Source of the DNA: VXMO01 sp965219405
GTDB taxonomy: Bacteria; Chloroflexota; Dehalococcoidia; UBA6926
Length of the DNA: 64,000 nucleotides
Assembly: GCA_965219405.1 (NCBI GenBank)
Contig: OZ244736.1
Span: 620,001 to 684,000, forward strand
Direction of reading: 5' to 3'
Below the pieces are notes generated by a model. The model made no database searches, was not told the origin of the DNA, and saw only the letters and a program-made list of their open reading frames with translations. The position numbers and the translations under genes were made by a program. Shown one piece after another: positions 9,068-16,573 of this stretch (positions are counted from its first letter, which is position 1; each line of letters begins with the position of its first letter).

Positions 9068-9541
9068 ATGTGCGCCATTCTGGATGCCAACGTTGTTCAC
9101 GAAGTTTTTGGAGACAGCCCTCCAGCGGCTGGCATAGGTTTCTTTAGGTGGGTCAACTCACCCAAAGGTGGGCTTGTCTCAGGCGGACGAAACTATGAGG
9201 AATTAAGGGGCGGCTCCGACCGCTTTAGACAGTGGGTGGTCCAATCACTGATGAAAGGTTCACTGAGGCTTGAAAACGAAGAAGACGTGTCTACATACGA
9301 AGAAGACGTAATTGTTCAGGGCAGACTCATGTCTGACGACCCCCACATGATTGCGCTGGCACTCGTCAGTGGTGTCCGACTTCTGTACTCGAATGATCGA
9401 GACCTTCAGAAGGATTTCAAGAATAGGAGGCTAATAGGCGAGCCCAAAGGGGCTGTTTATTCGACGACAAGGTCAAAGGAATTCACCCCGGCCAAGAGGA
9501 AACAATTGAGTCGACCAAACCTTTGCACATTGAACCACTAG
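9068..9541 (+). CDS. PIN-like nuclease, partner of the preceding ATPase
   Basis: 157 residues from the ATG at 9068; an earlier in-frame start would overlap the ATPase and adds no conserved sequence. PIN-fold acidic residues are in place: Asp6 in ILDANVV, Glu44/Glu45, Asp91 in SDDPHMIALAL, and Asp110/Asp112 in YSNDRDLQKDF. This metal-dependent RNase fold is shared with VapC toxins, but the protein is longer, has no VapB-type antitoxin beside it, and is instead coupled to an ATPase gene (8-base gap). The pair looks like a sensor ATPase plus ribonuclease effector. The family assignment is from motif order; the role in defence is inference. Confidence 0.75.
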   Translation: MCAILDANVVHEVFGDSPPAAGIGFFRWVNSPKGGLVSGGRNYEELRGGSDRFRQWVVQSLMKGSLRLENEEDVSTYEEDVIVQGRLMSDDPHMIALALVSGVRLLYSNDRDLQKDFKNRRLIGEPKGAVYSTTRSKEFTPAKRKQLSRPNLCTLNH

Positions 9542-9631
9542 ACCTTGATTGAGGCTGCCCTCTAAATCGATGACGTTTTGACACGGACCACCTCTGTGTG
9601 CTGCTGGAATAACGGGTCGGCCTTCTGTGGG

Positions 9632-9817
9632 TTCGCGGAGATGATCGACCCCCGCAGCGGCCTCGCCCTGGGCAACTTCCCGCAGGCCTTCACGCACATC
9701 GGCCTGATATTGGCGGCGCTGGAATGCACATGGCACGAGGATGACCCGGAACAGGGCGAACACCGGGAACACCACGACCACGCCACCCAATCCGACCACG
9801 ATCACCACGGGGACTAG
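9632..9817 (+). pseudogene. Detached 3' end of a GH15 gene (direct repeat, copy 2)
   Basis: Encodes the last 61 residues of a GH15 enzyme plus stop, identical in protein sequence to the end of the gene at 5641-7572, with seven synonymous differences. The bases just upstream (9542-9631) do not continue the GH15 sequence, so this is a truncated remnant without its own start. It marks the right edge of the ATPase/PIN insertion. That the changes are all silent means both copies were under coding selection until recently, so the incoming DNA probably came from a related genome with the same site. Confidence 0.88.
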
Positions 9818-9837
9818 CGGCGCGAATCGAAGGTGCT

Positions 9838-10809
9838 CTAAACTCCTCCACGCGCCAGCACAATTCCCAGGACGATAACGAATAGCGCTACGAGGGCAAT
9901 CCCCTCCAACCGAACGATACGCCGGTTCGTCCATGCGACCAGGAATAGCATCGCTGTGGCCGCCGCCAGCACCGGTATCTCGAACGTGTACAGATCCGAA
10001 CTGATCGGCAAACCCGTGACGGCTGCCGTTAGGCCCAGCACTCCCAGCAGGTTGAAGATGTTGGAACCGACCACGTTTGCAACGGCAATCTCACGCTCAC
10101 CGTGATACGCGGCCACCGCCGTGGTCACAATTTCGGGGAGACTTGTCCCGATTGCCACTATGCTCAGACCGATCGCTACCTCGCTCAGGCCAACGCGCTC
10201 TGCAATGCCAACCGCTCCATTGACCGTTAACTCAGAACCGAGGGCGAGCGCGCCGATACCCGCAAGCAGGAAGGCAATTTCACGGGTAATACCCAGCCTG
10301 GACAGTGGCTCACGTGCACGGGTGAACTCCTCGCCTCCGTGGGGCACCTCCCTCTCCCGGTGCCGCAGCAAGGAGAGAACCACAAAGGCGATGAGCCCGA
10401 TAAACAGAACCGCGCCCATGACGTGCCCGATCATTCCGCTCAGGCCCGCAAGGATGACCGCCACCGTGGCCACGCCCAGCGCGGGCATCTCCCACCGCAG
10501 CAGGCTCGGGTGGACGTCCATGGGACGCACCAGCGATGCGATGCCCAGCACGAGCAAGACGTTTGTGATGTTTGAGCCGAGCACGTTGCCCACGGCCAGC
10601 CCGCCGGATCCCTCCAGCGCGGCTGCCATGCTGACCGACAGTTCAGGAGATGAGGTGCCGAGAGCAACGACAGTCGCGCCAACGATCAGGGGCGAGATGC
10701 CGAATGCCAATGACAGCCGCGCCGCCGCTTTGACCAGCAGCCATCCTCCCGCAAGAAGCACGGCAAGCCCCGCCGCCGTCAGCGCCACATCGGTAATCAG
10801 TGACGTCAT
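9838..10809 (-). CDS. Calcium/sodium antiporter, CaCA family (YrbG-like)
   Basis: 323 residues with two inverted homologous halves, each of about five membrane helices. The alpha-repeats are plain: GTSSPELSVS with GSNITNVLLVLG in the first half, GTSLPEIVTT with GSNIFNLLGVLG in the second. These acidic residues bind the transported cations. The family exchanges Ca2+ for Na+ or K+ across the inner membrane. Its ATG overlaps the stop of the upstream EamA transporter by 4 bases, so the two form a coupled operon. It ends 20 bases from the detached GH15 3' end, showing that the cassette landed in the intergenic space after GH15. Confidence 0.9.
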   Translation of the reverse strand: MTSLITDVALTAAGLAVLLAGGWLLVKAAARLSLAFGISPLIVGATVVALGTSSPELSVSMAAALEGSGGLAVGNVLGSNITNVLLVLGIASLVRPMDVHPSLLRWEMPALGVATVAVILAGLSGMIGHVMGAVLFIGLIAFVVLSLLRHREREVPHGGEEFTRAREPLSRLGITREIAFLLAGIGALALGSELTVNGAVGIAERVGLSEVAIGLSIVAIGTSLPEIVTTAVAAYHGEREIAVANVVGSNIFNLLGVLGLTAAVTGLPISSDLYTFEIPVLAAATAMLFLVAWTNRRIVRLEGIALVALFVIVLGIVLARGGV

Positions 10810-11699
10810 GCAGCCTCTTCCCGCTCACCCATGCTCGGCCGCTGTCGTGCCTCGCTGTGGATGACAAGATAGACCCCCACCAGAAGCAGTGCCCCGCCCG
10901 GTATCACAGTCCACGCCGGAATCTCCCCCAGCACGGGAATGGCCGCCAGCGCCGCGATGACCGGCTCCGCGCGCACTGCCAACGTGATGTTCACAGCCGG
11001 CCAATGCCCCAACGCCCAATTGATCAGCGAATGCCCAATGACTTGCGGCACAAGCGCCGCCGTCGCCATCCAGAAATATGATTCCATCGGCAGTCCTGTC
11101 ATCTGCGAACCGCTCGCGACGGCTCCGACGATCAACACCACTGCCGCCACCGCGTAGACAACCGCGATATACGGCAGTGTGGGGATGCTGCTGCGAACCC
11201 GCCGTCCCACCAGCAGGTAGCCCGCCACCGCAACTGCGCCCGCGAGGGCCAGCGCATCGCCGTACAGGTGTCGCTCACCCTCAGCCCAATCACCCGCCGC
11301 GATGATGACCCCGCCCGCGATGCTCACGATGACGGCGGCCGTCGTTAGCCACCCCAGCTTGTCGGACAGATAGAAATGGCCTGCCACCGCCACGAAGATC
11401 GGCGTCGTCGTGACAAACAAGACCGAACTCGCCACGGATGTGTGAGAGAGCGACGTGATCCAGAGCGCGAAATGGGCGGCCAGGAAGACGCCGGAGCCCA
11501 CCAGGAGCAACAGGTCAGGCCGCCGTATCGTGGTGAACTGATGCCGTGCCGCGACGCCCGCCAAAACCCCCACGACGATCGCGGCGATGCCCATACGATA
11601 CGCCGCCACCGTGAGAGGAGGCGCGTCCGCCAACCGGATAAATATCGCCGCCAAAGACATGCTAAGCACGCCAACGCCGACGCCAAGATAAACCCTCAC
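10806..11699 (-). CDS. EamA/DMT-family transporter
   Basis: About 297 residues with ten predicted membrane helices in two EamA halves (around SMSLAAIFIRLADAPP and, in the second half, the region near ALVPQVIGHSLINWALG), typical of 10-TM drug/metabolite exporters. The substrate is unknown. I choose GTG at 11699; a TTG two codons upstream (11705) is the alternative. The GTG is supported by a decayed second copy of this gene's first 27 codons at 12858-12938, which also begins with GTG. First gene of an operon with the Ca2+/Na+ antiporter. Confidence 0.85.
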   Translation of the reverse strand: MRVYLGVGVGVLSMSLAAIFIRLADAPPLTVAAYRMGIAAIVVGVLAGVAARHQFTTIRRPDLLLLVGSGVFLAAHFALWITSLSHTSVASSVLFVTTTPIFVAVAGHFYLSDKLGWLTTAAVIVSIAGGVIIAAGDWAEGERHLYGDALALAGAVAVAGYLLVGRRVRSSIPTLPYIAVVYAVAAVVLIVGAVASGSQMTGLPMESYFWMATAALVPQVIGHSLINWALGHWPAVNITLAVRAEPVIAALAAIPVLGEIPAWTVIPGGALLLVGVYLVIHSEARQRPSMGEREEAA

Positions 11700-11718
11700 A
11701 CCCAACAGGGTACGCGGG

Positions 11719-11865
11719 TTAGAGGCTGAACGTAGCTTGGCTCCCCAGTGCTTCTTCCGTCGTAAAACGCATGTGTATCTGATAGGCCGCTACAGGCGTG
11801 CCCGTCGCACGATGGAGTCGTAAATCCCACATCGTCGGGCCGGTAACGTCTAGCCTATAATCCAA
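11719..11865 (-). other. Possible 48-residue gene remnant between EamA and HNH genes
   Basis: Reading leftward from a TTG at 11865, 48 codons end at a stop at 11719. The protein (containing DVTGPTMWDLRLHRATG and IHMRFTTEEALG) looks like real coding sequence but matches no family I recognise, and it lacks a ribosome-binding site. It may be the C-terminal stub of a displaced minus-strand gene. The same bases contain the probable -10 box of the HNH gene on the other strand, so it may equally be chance. Confidence 0.25.
11856..11861 (+). promoter_or_regulatory. Consensus -10 box upstream of the HNH gene
   Basis: TATAAT lies 41 bases before the preferred GTG start at 11903. There is no recognisable -35 box at 16-18 bases, so the promoter may need an activator or may be weak. 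Confidence 0.35.
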
Positions 11866-11902
11866 TATCGACACCGACCCCGCACCGTTGGGGGAGCGCC
11901 TC

Positions 11903-12826
11903 GTGGACTTCGACCGACACAACGACGAGCGCGTCAGAGCAGCCACATTCGAATGGCTTGCTCGAATGGTATCTATCCACGGTGAAGTTCTTCCGAGGTC
12001 GATTCTGGCAGAGGGGTTTGAACTGGACGGACGCCGTGTGCCACTCATCGGCCCGCAGGGTATCTTCAAGCCCGCCCTGATGCAGCTTCCGCTTTCCGTG
12101 ACAACATCGCCCAAGGGCCCATATGACGACCACATCGGCTCGGATAACCTGTTGCGCTACCGTTACAGGGGCACCGACCCCTATCACCGCGACAACGTCG
12201 GCCTAAGAACAGTGATGGCCAATCGCCTTCCGCTCGTCTACTTCCACGGGATTGTCGAGGGGAGATACTCGGCGTTCTGGCCCGTCTTCATCGTCAAGGA
12301 TCTGCGCGATCAACTCGCATTCTCGATTTCTGTAGACGATGCCGTACCCACCGGCATCCATCCTCTGGACGAAGAACCCGTTGGCCGGATTGCCGAAGTC
12401 CGCCGTGAATATGCAGTTTCGCAAACGCGTACGAGACTTCACCAAGGCGCGTTCCGGGAACTCGTGCTTAGGGCCTATCGGAATCAGTGCGCCCTCTGCC
12501 GTCTGCGACATAGCGAACTGCTTGATGCAGCCCACATCATGCCCGACTCTGAACCGGAGGGAGAGCCCATCGTCAGCAACGGCATAGCGCTCTGCCGATT
12601 GCATCATGCAGCGTTCGACAGATTCTTCTTGGCAGTCCGCCCCGACCGAATCATCGAGATCCGCAGCGATCTGCTCGAAGAGAGCGACGGCCCGACGCTC
12701 CAACACGCCATTCAAGGCCTGCACAATCAACCAATAGTCTTGCCAAAGCGAACAGTAGACCAACCATCCATCGAGTTTCTCACCAAACGCTACGAACAAT
12801 TCCTGGACGTAGCCAAAACCTTGTAA
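11903..12826 (+). CDS. HNH endonuclease, predicted restriction type (HNH_2-like)
   Basis: 307 residues from GTG at 11903, chosen because GGGGGAG sits 7 bases upstream; a TTG at 11888 is the alternative. The C-terminal third carries an HNH nuclease: CALC (about residue 195), LLDAAHIMPDSE, NGIALCRLHHAAFDRFF, in the order of the HNH_2 family, where Cys residues bind zinc and the His residues cut DNA. The N-terminal 180 residues (around GSDNLLRYRYRGTDP and RDNVGLR) form the domain usually found before HNH_2 in predicted restriction endonucleases (COG3440 type), probably a modified-base or DNA recogniser. It has no methylase neighbour, suggesting a modification-dependent (type IV-like) enzyme. It lies between the EamA gene and a decayed copy of its 5' end. 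Confidence 0.78.
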   Translation: MDFDRHNDERVRAATFEWLARMVSIHGEVLPRSILAEGFELDGRRVPLIGPQGIFKPALMQLPLSVTTSPKGPYDDHIGSDNLLRYRYRGTDPYHRDNVGLRTVMANRLPLVYFHGIVEGRYSAFWPVFIVKDLRDQLAFSISVDDAVPTGIHPLDEEPVGRIAEVRREYAVSQTRTRLHQGAFRELVLRAYRNQCALCRLRHSELLDAAHIMPDSEPEGEPIVSNGIALCRLHHAAFDRFFLAVRPDRIIEIRSDLLEESDGPTLQHAIQGLHNQPIVLPKRTVDQPSIEFLTKRYEQFLDVAKTL

Positions 12827-12857
12827 GACAGTTGCGAGCTACATCAATGGGTTTGGA

Positions 12858-12938
12858 CGGGATGTCCGCCAACCATATAAAGATCGCCGCCAACGCCATG
12901 GCCACCGCGCCGATCCCAACATCAAGATAGAACTTCAC
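12858..12938 (-). pseudogene. Decayed duplicate of the EamA transporter 5' end
   Basis: Read on the minus strand from GTG at 12938, this encodes YLDVGIGAVAMALAAIFIW and flanking residues, matching the N-terminus of the EamA protein at 10806-11699 in 17 of the first 27 residues. Homology stops abruptly after LADIP; the following sequence runs into the end of the HNH gene. The nucleotide match is roughly 70%, so this is an older or more distant copy than the GH15 repeat. The remaining bases of 12827-13071 hold nothing else I can recognise. Confidence 0.75.
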
Positions 12939-13071
12939 CGAGACTTGAGTACGCGGACGCTCCGCATGGCGTCCGACCTCAGGCGCTGAGTCCTGCGATA
13001 CGGCAAACCAACCCCACAGCCATGCTCCGGCGAGTGGGCCAGATTACGGCCCCGTCCCCCACGGGTGAGCC

Positions 13072-13115
13072 TTGACACACTGCCAAAGTAATGTAAACTA
13101 GTTTGTATTACAAAC
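13072..13115 (+). promoter_or_regulatory. Promoter with overlapping palindromic operator
   Basis: A -35 TTGACA (13072-13077) is followed after 16 bases by TAAACT (13094-13099). Two interlocked palindromes cover the -10 and start region: AAACTAGTTT (13096-13105, perfect) and GTTTGTATTACAAAC (13101-13115, 7-bp arms around one base). This drives the membrane-protein/regulator operon starting at 13164, so the palindromes are the natural binding site of its winged-helix regulator (autoregulation, inferred). Confidence 0.55.
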
Positions 13116-13163
13116 ACTACATGGCAGGGCCGTGGTAGGGGCGGCCTCGACAAGGGGGACAAC

Positions 13164-13796
13164 ATGCAGTCAGCAGCCGGGGACGGCGGAGAGCTATCTC
13201 CCCAACAGGGATGGGAAGACATCCATGCCACGATGGATCAACTCCGCAGCTCCATGTACGTGGCGGGCACAGCGACGATTCTCCTCGTGTGGGGCGCAAT
13301 AATCTCGCTGGGCTACTTCGCGGAATATTCGTTCACGACGTTCCTTGAGGACATGGCCGCCGACAGGCCATGGATCAGAGCGCCCCTGTGGTTTGGGTTG
13401 GTGACGGTGGGCATGGTCGCCAGCGCGCTCATCGGCAGTCGGGCCGGGCAGAAGACCGGCGCGGGCGAAGCGGCGAGGTCTGCCGGCATCCGCACCTTCC
13501 TCTTCTGGCTCACCATCGGCATCGCCGCATTCGTGACGCCCGCCGCGCTCGGCCTCTGGGCGGAGGGCGATGCCCAACAGATCGGCGGAGTGTCCATCGG
13601 CATCGCCATGCTCGGCTACATCCTCTTCGGAATCATGCACCGGCCAATCATCGCCGTGATGGGCCTCGCATTCCTCGCGGCCTACTTCGTCCCCTACGCC
13701 CTGGCAGGCGATGCCGCGCTGCTCTACTCCGCCATCCTCACATCTACGACGGCCGCCGCAGGCTGGGCAATCATCCGCCGGAGTGACGCCCTGTGA
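13164..13796 (+). CDS. Six- or seven-helix membrane protein, coupled to a regulator
   Basis: 210 residues; an N-terminal cytoplasmic segment (about 35 residues, GWEDIHATMDQLRSSMY) is followed by about six hydrophobic helices. Membrane proteins of this kind are regularly found directly upstream of a small winged-helix regulator in Gram-positive-type genomes and are thought to be stress- or envelope-related partners, but no function is known. The last 16 codons are part of a 119-bp unit repeated tandemly downstream; its TGA overlaps the next GTG (GTGA). Transcribed from the operator-bearing promoter at 13072-13115. Confidence 0.7.
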   Translation: MQSAAGDGGELSPQQGWEDIHATMDQLRSSMYVAGTATILLVWGAIISLGYFAEYSFTTFLEDMAADRPWIRAPLWFGLVTVGMVASALIGSRAGQKTGAGEAARSAGIRTFLFWLTIGIAAFVTPAALGLWAEGDAQQIGGVSIGIAMLGYILFGIMHRPIIAVMGLAFLAAYFVPYALAGDAALLYSAILTSTTAAAGWAIIRRSDAL

Positions 13797-13915
13797 CGAC
13801 AAATGAAGCCCTCGATCTCAACGAGACGATCCACCAACCAACCCGCCTCCGAATCATGACGCCGACGACGGCCGCCGCAGGCTGGGCAATCATCCGCCGG
13901 AGCGAGGCCCTGTGA
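13793..13915 (+). CDS. 40-codon hybrid mini-ORF 1 (regulator start fused to membrane-protein end)
   Basis: Begins with GTG overlapping the membrane-protein stop (GTGA) and ends with TGA overlapping the next GTG. The first half (TTNEALDLNETIHQPTRLRI) is the regulator N-terminus; the second half (AAAGWAIIRRSEAL) is the membrane protein's tail. Created by the 119-bp duplication. It may be translated through stop-start coupling; whether the peptide does anything is unknown. Confidence 0.35.
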   Translation: MTTNEALDLNETIHQPTRLRIMTPTTAAAGWAIIRRSEAL

Positions 13916-14034
13916 CGACAAACGACGCCCCCCATCTCGATGAGACGATCCACCAGCCGACGCGGCTCCGCGTCGTGACCCCGACGATGGCCGCCGCAGG
14001 CTGGGCAATCATCCGCCGGAGCGACGCCCCGTGA
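13912..14034 (+). CDS. 40-codon hybrid mini-ORF 2
   Basis: Second tandem unit, again flanked by GTGA overlaps. Its first half is identical in protein to the real regulator start (TTNDAPHLDETIHQPTRLR), and closer to it than unit 1 is, then switches to the membrane-protein tail (AAAGWAIIRRSDAP). The frame has stayed open despite substitutions between the copies. Confidence 0.35.
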   Translation: MTTNDAPHLDETIHQPTRLRVVTPTMAAAGWAIIRRSDAP

Positions 14035-14402
14035 CGACAAACGACGCCCCCCATCTCGATGAGACGATCCACCAGCCGACGCGGCTGCGAATCATGACGA
14101 TGCTTGCCGCGCAGGGAGCCGATGACCGTGTCGCCTACGGCTACGTCCAGAAAGAGCTGGCCCTGACCGGCGGCAACCTCACAATCCACCTGCGCAAACT
14201 GGAAGAAGCGAGCTACGTCGCCATCACAAAAGAGTTCATCGACTCCAAACCGCGCACCTGGATCCAAACGACAGAGGCAGGCCGCAAAGCCTACGCCCGC
14301 TACCTCGAAAACCTCCGCCAAACCCTAAACCTACCAACCCCCCACCCCCGCCGCACCAACCCCCCCGAAGTCAGTGAGCAGGATCAGCCCCGCCTGATCT
14401 AA
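14031..14402 (+). CDS. Winged-helix transcriptional regulator (HTH_34/ArsR-MarR-like)
   Basis: 123 residues from GTG at 14031. A winged helix-turn-helix spans about residues 10-95: ETIHQPTRLRIMTMLAAQ, then the recognition-helix region TGGNLTIHLRKLEEASYV and a wing ending in WIQTTEAGRKAYARYL. This matches the stand-alone DNA-binding domain family PF13601. It has no ligand domain. It is translationally coupled through GTGA junctions to the membrane protein upstream and probably binds the palindromes at 13096-13115 to control its own operon. The C-terminal tail is Pro/Arg-rich and unstructured. Confidence 0.8.
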   Translation: MTTNDAPHLDETIHQPTRLRIMTMLAAQGADDRVAYGYVQKELALTGGNLTIHLRKLEEASYVAITKEFIDSKPRTWIQTTEAGRKAYARYLENLRQTLNLPTPHPRRTNPPEVSEQDQPRLI

Positions 14403-14490
14403 CGAGTAGGGTAGCCCGCCAGGTGCGGCATGGCACTGCACCCTAGCCCGCGAGGCGAGTGCATCTGGTGGGCATGAACTTATGCCGAAA

Positions 14491-15333
14491 CTACGCCGCT
14501 GTCTGACGCAACTTGTTGCGCTTCTCCCGGGCGGCCACGTAGTCAATCTGCGCCTTCACGACTTGGTCAAGACGCTTGCCTTCTGAGTAATCAGCGGGAG
14601 CAATAAGGTGGACACGCCCATCTTGCAGATACTGCCCCGCCTTGTCTCGGGCACCACTGGAGTTGGGCCTAAAGACAGCGATTGACAGTCCACCAAGATC
14701 CTTTACCAACCTAAAGCAAGGAATGTCGGTATCACCATCGCCAATGTAAATCATGTTCTCGAATGGGATGGTGCGCTCGCTCATTTCAACGAACTGGTTG
14801 ACTTCACTATCGTCGCTAAGGTCGTGAGCCCCCTTATTGATTCTAAATAGGAACTGTGTCTTTGTAGTGAAGTTGATTGCTTGAGAGGGCCACCGGGCTA
14901 CTCCGTTCTCGTCGAACATGAATCGTGAGGCATAGATCCTCTTGAATTTCCTCGCAATTCTTGTTCCCTCGATAATCTCTGCGTTGCCCGACGAGACGAT
15001 ATAGTGTTCGATCTTGACCCTGTGTTGCTTACCATGGCTTGTCAGACGGTAGAACCAATCCTCAACTCCGGGAAAGAACTGGATGCCTGCCCCATGTTTC
15101 TTGAAGTCGTCTTGACGTACCGGCACACGAGACCGCGCCTTTTCAAGCATCAAATACATATAGATGAGGATCGGGTCGGCCTGATGTTTCTTTGCCAAGT
15201 GGTTTACCTCCTGCCAGAAGTCCTTAGATGCCATCCCAATATCTGGAAGGAAGCTGTTCTCCTGCAGATTGCCAGGAGCGAGGGTACCATCAAAGTCATA
15301 GATGATGGCGAGTGGGGTGTATTTGGTAGGCAT
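14491..15333 (-). CDS. HAD-superfamily hydrolase in a toxin-antitoxin operon
   Basis: 280 residues from ATG at 15333, with AAGGAG 9 bases upstream. Motif I is YDFDGTL (Asp13, Asp15), motif II lies around YIVSSGN, and the last acidic motif is YIGDGDTDIPCF, which places it among phosphatase-type HAD proteins with a large helical cap (about residues 25-110). Substrate unknown. It starts 17 bases after the HigA-ImmA fusion and lies on the same strand, so it is the third gene of that operon. It is notably AT-rich: 25 of 60 bases are G/C at 14821-14880. This suggests transfer, and a possible role tied to the toxin-antitoxin pair. Confidence 0.8.
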   Translation of the reverse strand: MPTKYTPLAIIYDFDGTLAPGNLQENSFLPDIGMASKDFWQEVNHLAKKHQADPILIYMYLMLEKARSRVPVRQDDFKKHGAGIQFFPGVEDWFYRLTSHGKQHRVKIEHYIVSSGNAEIIEGTRIARKFKRIYASRFMFDENGVARWPSQAINFTTKTQFLFRINKGAHDLSDDSEVNQFVEMSERTIPFENMIYIGDGDTDIPCFRLVKDLGGLSIAVFRPNSSGARDKAGQYLQDGRVHLIAPADYSEGKRLDQVVKAQIDYVAAREKRNKLRQTAA

Positions 15334-15349
15334 GACCGTTTTCTCCTTG

Positions 15350-16573
15350 TTACCCGTCTTCAAACTGCTTCCGCACCTCGCCCGACCCAACGAACTGCGA
15401 CAGGAGCCGATAGTTGCGCCGCTCATACCGCACACGACCCGCAATCACCGCCGGGTGAACCTCATACTTCTGCGCGAGTTCCATGACCTCAATCGGCGAA
15501 AGAACCTCGTAGAAGAGAGAAGACTCCCAGTCGTCGCTTGGAGGGACAAGAGCGTCTTCCGCCCACGTGTCAGCCTCGATCTCAACGTCCTCGATCGCCG
15601 GGGCCTCCGTCCTGGGGCCGCGCAAACTTAGGTCGTCATAAAACACAGTTGACTCGTCACCGTCCAGGTGGCGCCCCAAGTGTGCCAATTCATGCAACAA
15701 CGTAAACCAGAAATTGTCGATGCGGTCATACCGAATCGTCAGCCCGATGACCGGCCGATCTCCATCAACCCACATGGCCGCGCCGTCCAGGTACGTCCGG
15801 GGCAAGTGCGGCACAATCTGCAGCGCAACGCCAAGTTCCGCCAGAATCTCTCTGGCCAATTGTGGGCCGTCCCCGAATCGGCTCATCCTAGCGACCTCAC
15901 GCAGAAAGTCGGGAGTTACCGTATCCGCACGATATTCAGCTGACGGAGGTGATTCGTTCGCCTGCGCCATCACTTGCCAGCACCACGCTGTAAGCGCGTA
16001 TGGGTTTGCCTTGGCATTGACGCGGGTGAGGTCGTTCTTGCGGAACAGGGCAGTGGTGGCGACCTGAGGTCCGCCCGCGCGTTCCATCAGGGCACTCACA
16101 ATCTCTTCAGCTCGATCCTTTAGGTTGCGTGTGTCTTTGAGCCCAAGCCACTCCGAAATCGATTTGAGCGGAAACCGTTCCCACTCCAGGTCCAATTCAT
16201 TATCAAGTGACGCGTGCGGATCCTGTAAGAGCACGTCAGCGGGAATGCCGAGGTGCTTATGCAACGCGCGCGCCATCGCCATGGTGATGTCCCGCTTGCC
16301 GGACAGCACCTCGGACGCCTTTGACGCGCTCCCGATGAACGGGATTAGATCACGGCGTGTCATGCCGCGCTGATCCATCATGAATTCAATTGCGGCGACA
16401 GCGGACACCGGCGGATTGGGATGGTGCTCGTCCTCATACCGCTCAATGAGATCGGCCCAAATGTCCCGCTCATCGCCATCAGGCGTGCCACTCGGGGCCT
16501 GGAAAATGTCAGAAAACCTGGCAAGCGCGGCCGCATAGTCCTCTTCTGTGCGAATCGGCCTTATGCTAGCCAT
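15350..16573 (-). CDS. HigA-type antitoxin fused to an ImmA/IrrE metallopeptidase
   Basis: 407 residues. The N-terminal 120 residues are a HigA-like antitoxin: the YAAALARF and AAIEFMMDQRGM segments, then a helix-turn-helix around RRDLIPFIGSASKASEVLSGKR. The C-terminal half is an ImmA/IrrE-type zinc peptidase with FTLLHELAHLGRH (HExxH variant HELAH, about residue 295) and downstream acidic residues. Such fusions usually repress their operon and may be controlled by proteolysis. It overlaps the HigB-like toxin gene by 8 bases. Ending 17 bases before a HAD hydrolase gene, it forms a three-gene unit. Confidence 0.85.
   Translation of the reverse strand: MASIRPIRTEEDYAAALARFSDIFQAPSGTPDGDERDIWADLIERYEDEHHPNPPVSAVAAIEFMMDQRGMTRRDLIPFIGSASKASEVLSGKRDITMAMARALHKHLGIPADVLLQDPHASLDNELDLEWERFPLKSISEWLGLKDTRNLKDRAEEIVSALMERAGGPQVATTALFRKNDLTRVNAKANPYALTAWCWQVMAQANESPPSAEYRADTVTPDFLREVARMSRFGDGPQLAREILAELGVALQIVPHLPRTYLDGAAMWVDGDRPVIGLTIRYDRIDNFWFTLLHELAHLGRHLDGDESTVFYDDLSLRGPRTEAPAIEDVEIEADTWAEDALVPPSDDWESSLFYEVLSPIEVMELAQKYEVHPAVIAGRVRYERRNYRLLSQFVGSGEVRKQFEDG

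Larger units (their letters stand above)
13748..14100 (+). repeat. 119-bp tandem repeat across a gene junction
   Basis: The junction between the membrane-protein gene and the regulator gene has been copied in tandem. GTG starts recur at 13793, 13912 and 14031, exactly 119 bases apart, and each is preceded by the same end of the membrane gene. Each unit holds the first 23 or so codons of the regulator joined to the last 17 codons of the membrane protein. The probable crossover sites share GCCGC(C)GCAGG: one in the 3' end of the membrane gene, the other about codon 26 of the regulator. Confidence 0.9.

Noticed and set aside
9542..9631. A complete small gene from 9578 ending with the GH15 tail
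   Set aside because: The first 18 codons are unrelated to GH15 and lack a ribosome-binding site; the homologous part begins at 9632, so it is a gene remnant.
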